Origin: Drosophila miranda
Taxonomy: Eukaryota; Arthropoda; Insecta; Diptera; Drosophilidae
Reading direction: 5' to 3'
Assembly: GCF_003369915.1 (NCBI RefSeq)
Contig: NW_022881603.1
Coordinates: 620,001-684,000 of the forward strand
Length of the DNA stretch: 64,000 nt
The stretch's first letter is position 1. The number at the start of each line of letters is the position of its first letter. The notes beneath the pieces are model-generated. The model did no database searches. It was not told the origin of the DNA and saw only the letters and a program-made list of their open reading frames with translations. The translations under genes were made by a program, and so were the position numbers. This document shows positions 11,161-22,597 of the stretch, in pieces.

Positions 11161-12594
11161 GTGAGTGATGAAACGGCTTGATTAATTCGTCGGGAACTAT
11201 CTTCAGTTGGATTGGAGACTGCTTTGCAACTTCTGTGGGCATTTGGTAACTGTTTCTTATCATCTGTTCAACGTCTTTTCGATATTGCGGCGGAGCTACA
11301 AAGGATGACTCTTCAGTTACATTATATATAAGAGCATGCTCATCTGTTGGCACAGGATCTGCGTCATGCTTCAAAAACGTGTATCCTTGCATATAAGCGA
11401 CGAAACGGAACTTTTTAATGAAATCATGCCCAAAAGTGCGTCGAAATCAATCTGGCTACTGGGGACTACTAAAAACTTCTGTGTGGTCTGCAACTTATCC
11501 ACGGTAACTTCTGCATTAAAGTATCCAACAGGCTTTGTTGATATCTGACCCAGACCGCGCAACATAGTTGTGCACTTCAAAAGTTTAACGTTTTTCATGG
11601 TCTTCAACATACTCTCTTTGATTAGGGTTACATCTGACCCTGTATCCACAAGACAGTCAACAACAATGCCGTTTATTTCAATTTTTTTCATGCGACTGCG
11701 ATCCAAAATGACGCGAACTTTATCAACTTTATCAGCTTCATAAGGACAGTTACGCGAAATGTGACCATTCTGATTGCACTTAAAACACTTTGTTTCGGCT
11801 TTGCAGTCTTTGCGTTTGTGTTCTCCTGATCCACAGTTATAGCAATATTCTTTTTTACCGCTTTGCCCACTTTGCTGCTTGAAACTCGTTTTATGCTGTT
11901 CGTTATTGCCCTTCTTCTCCGATTTGTTCAAACGATCATAGATATCGAACTCTTCTTTCAAGGCCCTGAAGGTCTTACAGCGATACATGGCATACTTATA
12001 CTCGTTTCTTATGTCCAGACCGTTTACAATATGGCTTATAACAGCCGCGTGTTCAACATGTCCGACTGCTGCTATTTTTCTCATCTGCAGCAAGTACTCG
12101 TGCATCGACTCACTACTCTTCCTCTTTCTTTCTTGCAGCAGCTTATGAATGTCTGCACTGTTATAGCTACATGTGAATTCATCCAATAATACGTTCTTGA
12201 GTTCCTCATAGGTGCACACGCATTCAGCTTCAAGGAAAAGCTTAGCTGCACCGGTCATTTTTCCTCTGGCCTGCACATACTTTTGCTTTTCAGTAAGCTC
12301 ATATGCGTCGGCATTTTTTTCGAATATCTCAAACCATTTTTCTATGGGAACCGATTTTCCATCACAATCGCTCACAACTTTTGTAAAATTATCTGGAGCG
12401 ATCTTCATTTCTCGTTGCTCATCGCAAAGCAGTTTCAAACTTAGCAACTTTATCATTTGATCAATCTTGTCATCAGTATTGTTTTCCGCATTTTCAAAAT
12501 CTTTCATCTCGTTTGCACTCGGGCGCGACGTTCCTGGTACAGCTTCTTCCTTCTCTCTCTCTTTCCAGTGCAACGGCGGCGGTGTTTGCATCAT
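11161..12594 (-). pseudogene. gypsy-A left copy, gag-protease
   Basis: From a start at 12594 (MMQTPPPLHWKEREK) the frame encodes a Gag capsid region, two CCHC zinc knuckles (CYNCGSGEHKRKDC and CFKCNQNGHISRNC) and a retroviral-type aspartic protease with the active-site motif VDTGSDVTLI. A small indel near 11430 breaks the frame within the protease, after DALLG; the remainder continues to about 11160 in another frame. The matching region of the right copy has no break here. Confidence 0.9.
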
Positions 12595-12999
12595 TTTGCG
12601 GCTCTTTTCGACTTGTGTCTGTGTACCCGACGAGTGCTTGTCTTTTCTGTTTATAAGTGTGTATCACACACAACGTGTCTGTGCGTGTTTTTTCTGCTTG
12701 TGTACGTACTGCGCACGGACAAGGCGACGCTGCGGCGCGACAATGAATTTCACAATTTTCCAACCGAATTAAACGACCGATCTTTTATTAAACTCCGTGT
12801 CTACTGTTAGGCTCTCAGAATTTGGATTGTTCAACTTAATGTTTATAGCCACCAACAACAACTTTACAACTTTATGTAGCTACAAACAACAACTTTAACA
12901 ACTTTTCAACAATCCTCTTCTTGCATCAGCTTCTGCTTTCTTCTGTTTTTCTTTTTCACACACTCCGAGCTCTGTATTCGACGCGGACGAGCCCCCAAA
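12595..12999 (-). other. gypsy-A left copy, leader and primer-binding site
   Basis: This untranslated leader lies between the shared middle LTR and gag. Immediately beside the LTR (12983-12997) the minus strand reads TGGGGGCTCGTCCG, which is complementary to the 3' end of tRNA-Pro, including CCA. Beyond those 14 bases the match stops. Other parts are CAACAACTTT-type simple repeats with no coding frame that I trust. Confidence 0.75.
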
Positions 13000-13280
13000 T
13001 GTAAGATTAATAATAATGTATCGTTTATTAATAGTGTTTTTCGAAAAAGAGTACAAAGTGTATGATTTAAGATGTGCAATTAATGAGTCTGTTCTTCCGA
13101 CTTTTTGTTCAACTTTCTGCTTCTACTTCCAACAACCGACTCCCGTAACCCCTTATCGGTTAGGTCTTTTAAACATCGGTTAAGTCTGGTTATATCGGTT
13201 AGGTCTTATCGATGGTATCTTAAGTTCAAATGTTAATTTAGATGGGATAGTGCTAACTGCTTGATACACTGTCCTTTACA
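13000..13280 (-). repeat. gypsy-A shared middle LTR
   Basis: This 281-bp copy of the LTR lacks 6 bp (atcgat) present near 8530 in the left LTR. It serves as the 5' LTR of the left internal region and the 3' LTR of the right one. Confidence 0.92.
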
Positions 13281-15780
13281 TTCGGCCCTCCTGCTCATCT
13301 TCATCTGTCCCAGATGATAATATATCATCGTTCTCTGAGACAAAACGCCATAGCTTCATATTGTCACTGCTCGTTGCTGTGATATTTGGCCCTCGACTTG
13401 AGCAACCTTTCTGACGTCGTAGCGACCGTTCCGCTTTACCTTGGTGACTTCATATGGGCCTAGATACTCGCTGGCCAACTTGCGTCCTGCGACGAACTGC
13501 GTCCTCTTGATCGCGACCATGTCTCCTAGTCTGTAGCCGGGCTCAGGTCGTCGTTTTTTTATCATAATAGCGCTTGTACACCTCTTGCGCCTTCTCAATG
13601 TTTTGTTTCGCTTGGTCACGCAGTTCTTGGCGCTCGTTGTTAAACTGCGTAACCAACTCCTCGTTGAGCACCTCCAATAGTCGACTTTCAGCTTGTCTGT
13701 GCATCTTTGTCCCAAACATGACCTCGAATGGCGACGACTTCAACGTAGAATGCACATGCGAATTAATCGCCATCTGGACCTGTGGCACATGCTTGTACCA
13801 CTTCGTTGACTCCTGAGCTGAGAGCTTTGCGATGATACCCAAAATTGAACGGTTCACCCGCTCAATCTGACCGTTGCCTCTCGCCACACCTGTCGTTGTA
13901 CACACATGTTCGACTTTGTTCTCGTTGAGAAACTCGCTGAATGCGTTGGATGTAAATGCTCCTCTGTCGCTGACTATGCGCTTGGGAAAACCAAACACAA
14001 ATGACCAATCTCTCAGCCTCTTCACAACTTCTTCGTGACCTGTTGACTTAGTTGGGAACAGCCACACAAACTTGGAGAATGCATCTACCACAGCAAAAAT
14101 GTACTTGTATTGCTTGGCTGTCGCATCCATTGGTCCCAAATGATCAACGTGCAGCGTGTATAGTGGTGTGTCACCCTTGTCAATGCAATGAAGATAGCCT
14201 TCTTGTTTGCCCAACTTTTTGCTGAAAATTATACAACTGATACAATTAGTAATCAACTTATTTACTTTCCGTTCAAGGTGCGGAATCCAGTATTGCTGCT
14301 GAACTGAGTGCATTGTCTTCGCTGTGGAGAAATGACCAACTTCATGCGATCCTTGAATGATTTCCCTTTCCATCAGCCTTGGAACCACCAAAACGACATT
14401 GCCATTTACAGATTTGAAGAGAAGACCTCCTTTAAGCTTGTAGTCTTGATATGGGTGCTGCTTCAGGATCTCAACTGTGGCTTTGATGAAATCGTCATCC
14501 TGCTGTGCTTTCCTTATCCGAGCTGTTAGCTCCGTCGTCACGAACATGCATGTCTGCGGAAAACGACTGAGACAGTCCACGTGTCTCATTCTGTCCCCTG
14601 GGCGGTGTACTGCTTTGAATGTAAAGTCCTCCATATACAGAATCCACTGGGAAACTTCTCTGGGTATATCTACTTTCGTTGTTGTCTGCTTAAACGCCGC
14701 ACAGTCAGTGGCAAGATCAAATTTGATCCCCAACAGGTAGTGACGAAACTTCTTGAGTGCGAGGTATGCAGCTTTGACCTCCAAATAGTAACTGTGACGT
14801 TTGGACTCGGCTTGTGTAGTCTTTTTACTCCAATTGTAAATCGGGTGGAAATTGCCATCAGACTGCTGCAACAGAACTGCTCCGAAACCTTCTTTGGATG
14901 CATCCCTGTGGAGTTCCGTTGGCGCTTCTCGTGAGTATAAATGTAATACAGGTGCGATTACATGCAGATTCTGTAAGGTTTGTAGCGACTGTTGCTCTGC
15001 TTCGCCAATGTTCAAAACTGCTTCCTTCCTGAGTAGATTCGTGAGCGGCCGGGCAACTTGTGCATAGCCAGGGATGAACTTTCTGAAAAAGCCTGTGAGT
15101 CCCAGAAATGCTTGAACTGCTTTAATGTCTTTGGGCGTAGCAAACCGACTGACAGCTGCTGTCTTCTCTTTGCCGGGCCAGATTCTCCCGTCCTCAATGA
15201 TATGGCCCAGAAAGCTAATGCGTGGCTGCATGAAGCTACATTTCTTCCACTTGATCTTTAGGCCAAACTGCGCAGCTGTCTCCAGGACCAACTTTGTCTT
15301 CCTCATGCATACCTCGGGCGACGCGGCGTAAACAATTATGTCGTCCATATAAAGCTGCATAATGTCAGAGTTGATTAATTCTTGAAAAATATAGCTTACG
15401 AACCGAATGAACGCAGCTGGCGAGTTCTTGAATCCGAAAGGCGCTTTATTAAACTCGAATAATCCCTCCTTTGTAACAAAGGCCGTATACGACTTGCTTT
15501 GCTCTTCCATAGGCACATGGAAAAATCCGTTTTCAAGGTCCATTATGGTAAACCACTTAGCCGACTGCAGCTTTTCCAAGACTTCCTCCATGATCAGGAC
15601 TGGGAAGCAGTCCAGCAATACCATGCTGTTTAACTTCCTGTAGTCTACGCAAACTCTAAGTGTACCATCTTTTTTCTTCACGACGACAACTCTGCTCGCT
15701 ACATTTGAAGACGACTTGCGCACGATTCCTTGCTCGATCCATTCTTCGACTTGCTTCTTTACGGCACTGGCTTCGTCTGT
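13281..15780 (-). pseudogene. gypsy-A right copy, pol
   Basis: The same domains occur as in the left copy, in one long frame from 15723 to 13543, with YMDDIIVYA, an RNase H, an HHCC finger and a DDE integrase. One codon is missing in the integrase box (SDRGAF against SDRGAAF). The seven-A run near 13553 is present here too and again puts the C-terminal integrase module (13356-13550) out of frame. In this copy pol is in the same frame as gag-protease and is separated from it only by one stop codon. Confidence 0.9.
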
Positions 15781-15819
15781 TGATAAACGACTCGGTGAGT
15801 GATGAAACGGCTTGATTAA

Positions 15820-17229
15820 TCAGTCGGGAACTATCTTCAGTTGGATTGGAGACTGCTTTGCAACTTCTGTGGGCATTTGGTAACTGTTTCTTATCATCTG
15901 TTCAACGTCTTTTCGATATTGCGGCGGAGCTACAAAGGATGACTCTTCAGTTACATTATATATAAGAGCATGCTCATCTGTTGGCACAGGATCTGCGTCA
16001 TGCTTCAAAAACGTGTATCCTTGCATATCAGCGACGAAACGGAACTTTTTAATGAAATCTTGCCCCAAAAGTGCGTCGAAATCAATCTGGCTACTGGGGA
16101 CTACTAAAAACTTCTGTGTGGTCTGCAACTTATCCACGGTAACTTCTGCATTAAAGTATCCAACAGGCTTTGTTGATATCTGACCCAGACCGCGCAACAT
16201 AGTTGTGCACTTCAAAAGTTTAACGTTTTTCATGGTCTTCAACATACTCTCTTTGATTAGGGTTACATCTGACCCTGTATCCACAAGACAGTCAACAACA
16301 ATGCCGTTTATTTCAATTTTTTTCATGCGACTGCGATCCAAAATGACGCGAACTTTATCAACTTTATCAGCTTCATAAGGACAGTTACGCGAAATGTGAC
16401 CATTCTGATTGCACTTAAAACACTTTGTTTCGGCTTTGCAGTCTTTGCGTTTGTGTTCTCCTGATCCACAGTTATAGCAATATTCTTTTTTACCGCTTTG
16501 CCCACTTTGCTGCTTGAAACTCGTTTTATGCTGTTCGTTATTGCCCTTCTTCTCCGATTTGTTCAAACGATCATAGATATCGAACTCTTCTTTCAAGTCC
16601 CTGAAGGTCTTACAGCGATACATGGCATACTTATACTCGTTTCTTATGTCCAGACCGTTTACAATATGGCTTATAACAGCCGCGTGTTCAACATGTCCGA
16701 CTGCTGCTATTTTTCTCATCTGCAGCAAGTACTCGTGCATCGACTCACTACTCTTCCTCTTTCTTTCTTGCAGCAGCTTATGAACGTCTGCACTGTTATA
16801 GCTACATGTGAATTCATCCAATAATACGTTCTTGAGTTCCTCATAGGTGCACACGCATTCAGCTTCAAGGAAAAGCTTAGCTGCACCGGTCATTTTTCCT
16901 CTGGCCTGCACATACTTTTGCTTTTCAGTAAGCTCATATGCGTCGGCATTTTTTTCGAATATCTCAAACCATTTTTCTATGGGAACCGATTTTCCATCAC
17001 AATCGCTCACAACTTTTGTAAAATTATCTGGAGCGATCTTCATTTCTCGTTGCTCATCGCAAAGCAGTTTCAAACTTAGCAACTTTATCATTTGATCAAT
17101 CTTGTCATCAGTATTGTTTTCCGCATTTTCAAAATCTTTCATCTCGTTTGCACTCGGGCGCGACGTTCCTGGTACAGCTTCTTCCTTCTCTCTCTCTTTC
17201 CAGTGCAACGGCGGCGGTGTTTGCATCAT
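15820..17229 (-). CDS. gypsy-A right copy, gag-protease
   Basis: This 469-codon frame starts at 17229 (MMQTPPPLHWKEREK). It contains the Gag capsid region, two CCHC knuckles (CYNCGSGEHKRKDC, CFKCNQNGHISRNC) and the aspartic protease motif VDTGSDVTLI. It ends at a TGA in IVPD-stop-LIKPF. In the left copy this codon is GAA, so the stop is a mutation of a formerly continuous gag-pol frame rather than a natural gag terminus. It is uninterrupted otherwise and could still make Gag. Confidence 0.9.
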   Translation of the reverse strand: MMQTPPPLHWKEREKEEAVPGTSRPSANEMKDFENAENNTDDKIDQMIKLLSLKLLCDEQREMKIAPDNFTKVVSDCDGKSVPIEKWFEIFEKNADAYELTEKQKYVQARGKMTGAAKLFLEAECVCTYEELKNVLLDEFTCSYNSADVHKLLQERKRKSSESMHEYLLQMRKIAAVGHVEHAAVISHIVNGLDIRNEYKYAMYRCKTFRDLKEEFDIYDRLNKSEKKGNNEQHKTSFKQQSGQSGKKEYCYNCGSGEHKRKDCKAETKCFKCNQNGHISRNCPYEADKVDKVRVILDRSRMKKIEINGIVVDCLVDTGSDVTLIKESMLKTMKNVKLLKCTTMLRGLGQISTKPVGYFNAEVTVDKLQTTQKFLVVPSSQIDFDALLGQDFIKKFRFVADMQGYTFLKHDADPVPTDEHALIYNVTEESSFVAPPQYRKDVEQMIRNSYQMPTEVAKQSPIQLKIVPD

Positions 17230-17633
17230 TTTGCGGCTCTTTTCGACTTGTGTCTGTGTACCCGACGAGTGCTTGTCTTTTCTGTTTATAAGTGTGTATC
17301 ACACACAACGTGTCTGTGCGTGTTTTTTCTGCTTGTGTACGTACTGCGCACGGACAAGGCGACGCTGCGGCGCGACAATGAATTTCACAATTTTCCAACC
17401 GAATTAAACGACCGATCTTTTATTAAACTCCGTGTTTACTGTTAGGCTCTCAGAATTTGGATTGTTCAACTTAATGTTTATAGCCACCAACAACAACTTT
17501 ACAACTTTATGTAGCTACAAACAACAACTTTAACAACTTTTCAACAATCCTCTTCTTGCATCAGCTTCTGCTTTCTTCTGTTTTTCTTTTTCACACACTC
17601 CGAGCTCTGTATTCGACGCGGACGAGCCCCAAA
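17230..17633 (-). other. gypsy-A right copy, leader and primer-binding site
   Basis: This leader is equivalent to that of the left copy. The primer-binding site next to the LTR reads TGGGGCTCGTCCG on the minus strand, with one G fewer than in the left copy. That would weaken pairing with tRNA-Pro. Confidence 0.7.
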
Positions 17634-17917
17634 TGTAAGATTAATAATAATGTATCGTTTATTAATAGTGTTTTTCGAAAAAGAGTACAAAGTGTATGAT
17701 TTAAGATGTGCAATTAATGAGTCTGTTCTTCCGACTTTTTGTTCAACTTTCTGCTTCTACTTCCAACAACCGACTCCCGTATCGATAACCCCTTATCGGT
17801 TAGGTCTTTTAAACATCGGTTAAGTCTGGTTATATTGGTTAGGTCTTATCGATGGTATCTTAAGTTCAAATGTTAATTTAGATGGGATAGTGCTAACTGC
17901 TTGATACACTGTCCTTT
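17634..17917 (-). repeat. gypsy-A LTR (5' LTR of right copy), terminal 3 bp lost
   Basis: Same LTR, beginning tgtaagatta and stopping at gtccttt, directly fused to Helentron sequence (cggaaacgattcc). The expected final 'aca' is absent. Confidence 0.9.
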
Positions 17918-18005
17918 CGGAAACGATTCCTTCTGGACGTTACACACATCCACTTTTACCACAAATCTAATATACCCCAATACTCATTTTGAGTATCGGG
18001 GTATA
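17918..18005 (-). mobile_element. Helentron copy a, right part
   Basis: This is the 5'-terminal part of the same Helentron, in reverse: cggaaacgattccttctgg to gagtatcggggtata. Together with 7712-8381 it makes one element of about 0.76 kb that had inserted into the spacer after feo copy 2. Confidence 0.85.
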
Positions 18006-18449
18006 AAAAGCGCTAAAGATTAGCTTGTTAATATTATTATCAGGCCCAAAACTTTCGGCAGTCTACCGACCATTCCATGCCCAATAAATTAAATTTGGCC
18101 AAAAAATCTGATGCCATAATTATGGCGATTTATTTGTTTCATTTCATTGAGAGTCAGATCAATCATAATACTATATTCCTAAATATTCCGTAGAAGGTAT
18201 AACATAGTCGATCAAATAGCAGTCTATATTAAAAAAATATGGCAAATGTTTACAATTATTTCTGTTTGGCATTCGCACGCTCCCGCGAACGTGTTTTGGC
18301 ACTCTCTCTCTCTCTTGTTCTGTTTGTGCTCTGTTATCGGTCAGCTCTTTTTGCAACAAAGCTCTCGCAGGCCTTTCAAATAGTTAGCTAATGGAATGAT
18401 TTAGCAGTATAGCTCTGGCAGTGAATGAATTAAGTTCCTAACAAGAAAA
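18006..18449 (+). promoter_or_regulatory. Upstream region of the CYP12 gene, unit 3
   Basis: Matches 3144-3590: the same palindrome gccataattatggc (near 18110), a slightly shorter CT run (near 18302), and the same sequence up to the ATG. No gene is seen within it. Confidence 0.5.
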
Positions 18450-20186
18450 ATGTTGAAAGTGCGCAGCGGTCTATCTATAATTCAGGCGCAAAAAGCAGCC
18501 CTCTCTGTCAGCAGTCCGCTGGTAAATATATAGTATACATATAGATCCGATATCACAGTGATATACGTTTTTAAATCTCTTGTAGCGTTGGCAGACCACA
18601 GCAGCTGTAGCAGAGCCCAGAAATGATGCAGAGTGGCTACAAGCTCGTCCCTTTGATCAGATTCCTAGTACAACTTTTCTGTCTACTGTTCGGAATTTTA
18701 TGCCTGGAGGAAAATATAGCAAGCTGGACATTGTGAAATTGTTCAAAGCTTTGCAAGACGACTATGGAAACATATTATATTTACCAGGTATGATGGGAGG
18801 TACGTCATACCTCATGACTCACAATCCCAAGGACTTCGAGGTCGTGTTCCGGAACGAAGGAGTGTGGCCGCATCGGCCTGGCAACGATACTCTTCGCTAT
18901 CATCGGAAGACTCATAGAAAGGATTTCTTACAGGGAGTGGAGGCAGCTTTACGCACACAAGGAAAAACCTGGAGTGACTTTCGATCGGCTGTAAATCCTG
19001 TCCTAATGCAGCCGAAGAACGTGCGGCTTTACTATAAGAATATGTCCCAAGTGAACCAGGAGTTTGTGCAACGGTGCGTATGACTGATAATAAATCCCTG
19101 TTTACGCTCAAGTATGTTCTCCCCCCTTCACAGTATTAAAGCACTCCGTGATATCGATACCCAGGAAGCTCCAGATGATTTCTTAAACGCTATAAATCGG
19201 TGGACCCTCGAGTCAGTCTCTGTGGTGGCTCTGGACAAGCAGTTGGGACTGCTCAAAGAGTCGGGCGATAACGACCAGGCTGTGTTACTTTTCAAGTACC
19301 TGGACGATTTTTTTGAATTAACAGCCGATCTGGAGATGAAGCCCTCCATCTGGCGTTACGTTAAAACACCCAAGCTAATGAAGCTAATGAAGTCCCTAGA
19401 TGGCGTTCAAGAAATAACTTCAGCGTATGTAGACGAAGCTATAGAGCGTCTAGAGAAAGAGGCCAAGGAGGGTGTTGTCCGCCCTGAGAGCGAGCAGAGT
19501 GTACTGGAAAAGCTGCTCAAGATCGACAAAAAGGTGGCGACGGTTATGGCCATGGACATGCTAATGGCCGGAGTGGATACCGTACGTAGTCTGTTGTTCT
19601 CATACTTACCCTTATCTCATACATCCTTTTTTTCCAGACCTCAAGTACCTTTACAGCGGCCTTGCTGTGCCTTGCCAAGAATCCGGAGAAGCAGGACATA
19701 CTCCGAGAAGAGGTGATGAAGGTTCTACCCGAGAAGGACTCCGAATTCACTGAGGCATCGATGAAGAACGTTCCCTATCTACGTGCCTGCATCAAAGAGT
19801 CACAACGGATCTATCCTTTGGTCATCGGCAATGGCCGATTTCTCAATCGGGACAGCGTTTTGAGCGGATACCAAGTGCCAGCTGGTACCTGTGTGTCGAT
19901 GGTTCCCCTGAGCTTGCTATCAAGCGAGGAGCACTTCCCCAAGGCTGCTGAGTTCCTGCCAGAACGTTGGATTCGTAACGCCACAGACTCAAACAGGCAA
20001 TGCCCGGCAAATGACTTGAAGCTGAAGAATCCGTTTGTGTTCTTGCCCTTCGTATTTGGACCCCGGATGTGCGTTGGAAAGCGCATCGTGGACATGGAGC
20101 TCGAGCTGGGCATCGCTCGACTCATTCGGAACTTTAGCATCGAGTTCAATCATCCCACGGAGAACGCTTTCCGCGTTCCTCCCTGA
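18450..20186 (+). pseudogene. CYP12-type mitochondrial P450, unit 3, most complete copy
   Basis: Exons are 18450-18521, 18586-19073, 19134-19581 and 19638-20186. The three introns are GT-AG and in the same places as in unit 2. All P450 landmarks are present: a likely mitochondrial presequence (MLKVRSGLSI), the [12 protein letters not shown] segment lost in unit 2, the oxygen-binding AGVDT at the end of exon 3, ExxR in [12 protein letters not shown], and the heme loop [10 protein letters not shown], where FGFG has become FVFG. Two extra bases near 20173 (ccgcgttcc) shift the frame after TENAF and end the protein at RVPP-stop, about 10 residues before the LINLPN reached by unit 1. The last exon is not seen. 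CYP12 enzymes take electrons from adrenodoxin in the mitochondrial matrix; no substrate can be inferred. Confidence 0.9.
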
Positions 20187-20501
20187 TCAATTTGCCCAAC
20201 AGTAAACACATTTCTCATCCTGAATTATCTTTACAACTGGAAAACCTTGAAGGAACTTATTTGCAATATAAAGTAGGTGTTTTTTTGGCCGCACGTCAAT
20301 CAGAATCAACTTGTTTTGTGCTTTGAGGCATGAGGCAAATCAAGCACACAAAATTTTCATTGTGCAATTTGTGCCAACACGAGAGGCGTCACTTATCTGT
20401 GCGGAGGCATTTTCCTTGAGCAACACATTGTGCAATCGAAATCGTGCACACATCACATAAATTCCTTCCATTCGCGAATACAAGACCCATTCCTATTGGC
20501 T

Positions 20502-22212
20502 ATGGTTGACCCAACCTCCATCAAGGGAGAGATCCTTGAGATGACTGGCGAGCATGTGGAGCAGCTCCATTCAATGTGGTCCCTCATGTTCGAGCCGAAG
20601 ACATGCGAGGACTTTCTGCACAAACTCAAAGCGCACGCGGATAATTTCTATACGGATCTGCTGACCGAGTCAGCGCGCAGTGCGCCAGACGGAGCTGGAC
20701 CAGCTGCGCAAGGCCATCAAGCATGACACGAAGATGCTCGAGCTGATGCCCCAGACCGATGCAGAGGATCGCCTACTGAACGATCTGAGCCACAATCTAA
20801 CACCAGAGACACTAGAGCGGCTGCGGCAGATGCGCAACAGTTATGCCGAGCAGATCCAGGAGCTGCGCTCCAAAATCCATGACATGCGCGAGAAGATCTA
20901 CGTGCAGTGGGATCGCCTCCAGGAGAAGGACGAGAGCGCCATGCGACGAGTGCGCGAGTGCACCGAGAATACGCAGCGCGCCTATGACATCCTCCATTCG
21001 GAGCTGCAGCGCTGCCAGGCACTGCGCAGCCAGAACCTCAAGACGTTCATCGAGCAGCTGCGCGTCGAGATAAGCAAGTGGTGGGATCTAACGCTCAAGA
21101 GCCAGCAGGAGCGCAAGCGTTTCTCCAACTACTACAATAATTATTACAACGAAGACCTGTTGGAGCTGCACGAGCTGGAGCTGGATGATCTGAAGAGCTT
21201 CTACACGTGCAACAAGGAGATTTTCGATCTGTACGAGAGCCGTGCAGAACTTTGGTCCCGCATGCAGGCTCTAGAGGCAAAGGCCAACGAGCCGAATCGT
21301 TTCAACAATCGTGGCGGCCAGTTCCTTAAAGAGGAAAAGGAACGCAAGGCCATCACCTCGAAGCTGCCCAAGATTGAGCAGCAGATCACAACTGGTGCAC
21401 GCCTATGAGGTGCAATCGCATGGCCCTGGAGCTGATGGCTGGCGAATGGGAGAACTATCGGCAGGCCAAGCAGAGCTCGGCCCGCAAGAAGGCCCCGCCC
21501 ACCACGAGGACGGGCAGCAGCAGCAAATTGATGATGCCACCGCCGACTGCCGGTTCAACGGCCCCTCGCACGCCCCGAACTTTGAAGAATATGTCCTCAA
21601 TGTCGACCTCGACAATGTCGTTGCGCAAGACCCCAAAAATCCAGCTGATCACTCCCAATATGACCAAGAGCACTGGGAATCTGCACAAGCGACTGAATCC
21701 ATCAGCAGCCGCCAGCTCTTCGGGGTATCGGACTCCCAACGCCAAGCGCAGCCTCATGAGCTCTCTGAATTCGATACGCCAGTCGCCGTCTACCGCACAG
21801 CGGCTGGCCCACAGCCAGCTGAAGGCGTCCAAGTCGCCACTAAAGCGGGTCCGCGTCCTGGACAACACATTGCGTCGCAGCCGGGGATTGGGCAGACGCA
21901 GCATTGGCACACGCTCGAACAAGAAGCCACGCACAAAATCAGCGGTGCCGGATACAAGATCGCCCAGCGATTCCGAGTATATGACCGATGAGACCACTGA
22001 AAATGACCGCGAAGCCGGGATCTCCTATGAAGAATTGGTGCCCACGAGTCGCTCCTCAGTGCTGCCCGTCGGCGGGGCTCAGCATCAGCGCATTCGCGTG
22101 GCTGTGCCACGAATTCGCCATGTCCTCGTAAACCATGGAGAGGCCTCGATTTGGCAATCAATTGAAGCTCCCATCGCCACGTGAAAGTCGCATGTGGCCG
22201 AATCCACGATGA
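20502..22212 (+). pseudogene. feo: Fascetto-like gene, copy 3, four deletions
   Basis: It starts with the same N-terminus (MVDPTSIKGE at 20502). Deletions relative to copies 1 and 2 are: about 330 bp at 20670 (from gaccgagtc straight to agcgcgcagtg), removing roughly 110 residues of the rod; a small indel at 21389 that shifts the frame (ITTGARL-stop at 21408); about 30 bp at 21425; and about 60 bp near 22136 in the tail. The frames 20680-21408 and 21405-22184 still read as the microtubule-binding domain and the basic tail. The C-terminal codons end at 22212. This is the most damaged of the three copies. Confidence 0.87.
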
Positions 22213-22597
22213 GATTATTGGAATTTTTATTTGCGTTTTATGTTTGATTTCATTTTTTGTACCTTTATCTGTTTATCTCTGTTTCATTTATTTTCGATGT
22301 TGGCCCAATAAAAATTAAATTACCTTCAAGAAGGACAACCGAACCAAAAAAAAAATAACAAGATATAAAAAAGCGCTAAAGATTAGCTTGTTTATATTAT
22401 TATCAGGCCCAAAACTTTCGGCAGTCTACCGACCATTCCATGCCCAATAAATTAAATTTGGCCGAAAAATCTGATGCCATAATTATGCGATTTATTTGTT
22501 TCATTTCATTGAGAGTCAGATCAATCATAATACTATATTCCTAAATATTCCGTAGAAGGTATAACATAGTCGATCAAATAGCAGTCGATATTAAAAA
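22213..22597 (+). other. feo copy 3 trailer and start of the fourth unit's spacer
   Basis: Contains ccaataaaaatt near 22305, an A-run near 22346-22355, then the spacer shared with 3141-3370 and 18006-18230. The palindrome has decayed here (ccataattatgcg). No gene is seen. Confidence 0.6.

Larger units (their letters stand above)
8382..17917 (-). mobile_element. Ty3/gypsy element 'gypsy-A', tandem LTR-internal-LTR-internal-LTR
   Basis: Three copies of one LTR (8382-8668, 13000-13280, 17634-17917) bracket two nearly identical internal regions, each with gag, protease, reverse transcriptase, RNase H and integrase on the minus strand. The middle LTR is shared. The whole block lies inside Helentron a. 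The left junction is clean. At the right the terminal 'aca' of the LTR and about 11 bp of the Helentron are missing, so no target duplication can be read. I cannot name the family. Confidence 0.93.
1..22597 (+). repeat. Degenerate tandem array of CYP12-feo units
   Basis: The same gene pair with its spacers recurs in the same order and orientation. Exon 4 of the P450 starts at 10, 4743 and 19638, and feo starts at 871, 5537 and 20502. The distance from unit 1 to unit 2 is 4,733 bp; from unit 2 to unit 3 it is inflated by a nested insertion at 7712-18005. Spacers are also shared: the feo 3' trailer, the stretch reading gcgctaaagattagcttgtt, and the P450 upstream region. A fourth unit begins after 22330 and is broken by Helentrons at 22598 and 23775. 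Copies are near-identical apart from indels, so the amplification is recent relative to the decay. This is read directly by comparing the copies. Confidence 0.93.

Noticed and set aside
12457..12810. 117-codon plus-strand frame rich in Cys/Leu/Phe, repeated at 17092
   Set aside because: Lies opposite the gag start and leader of gypsy-A; its conservation is explained by the element.
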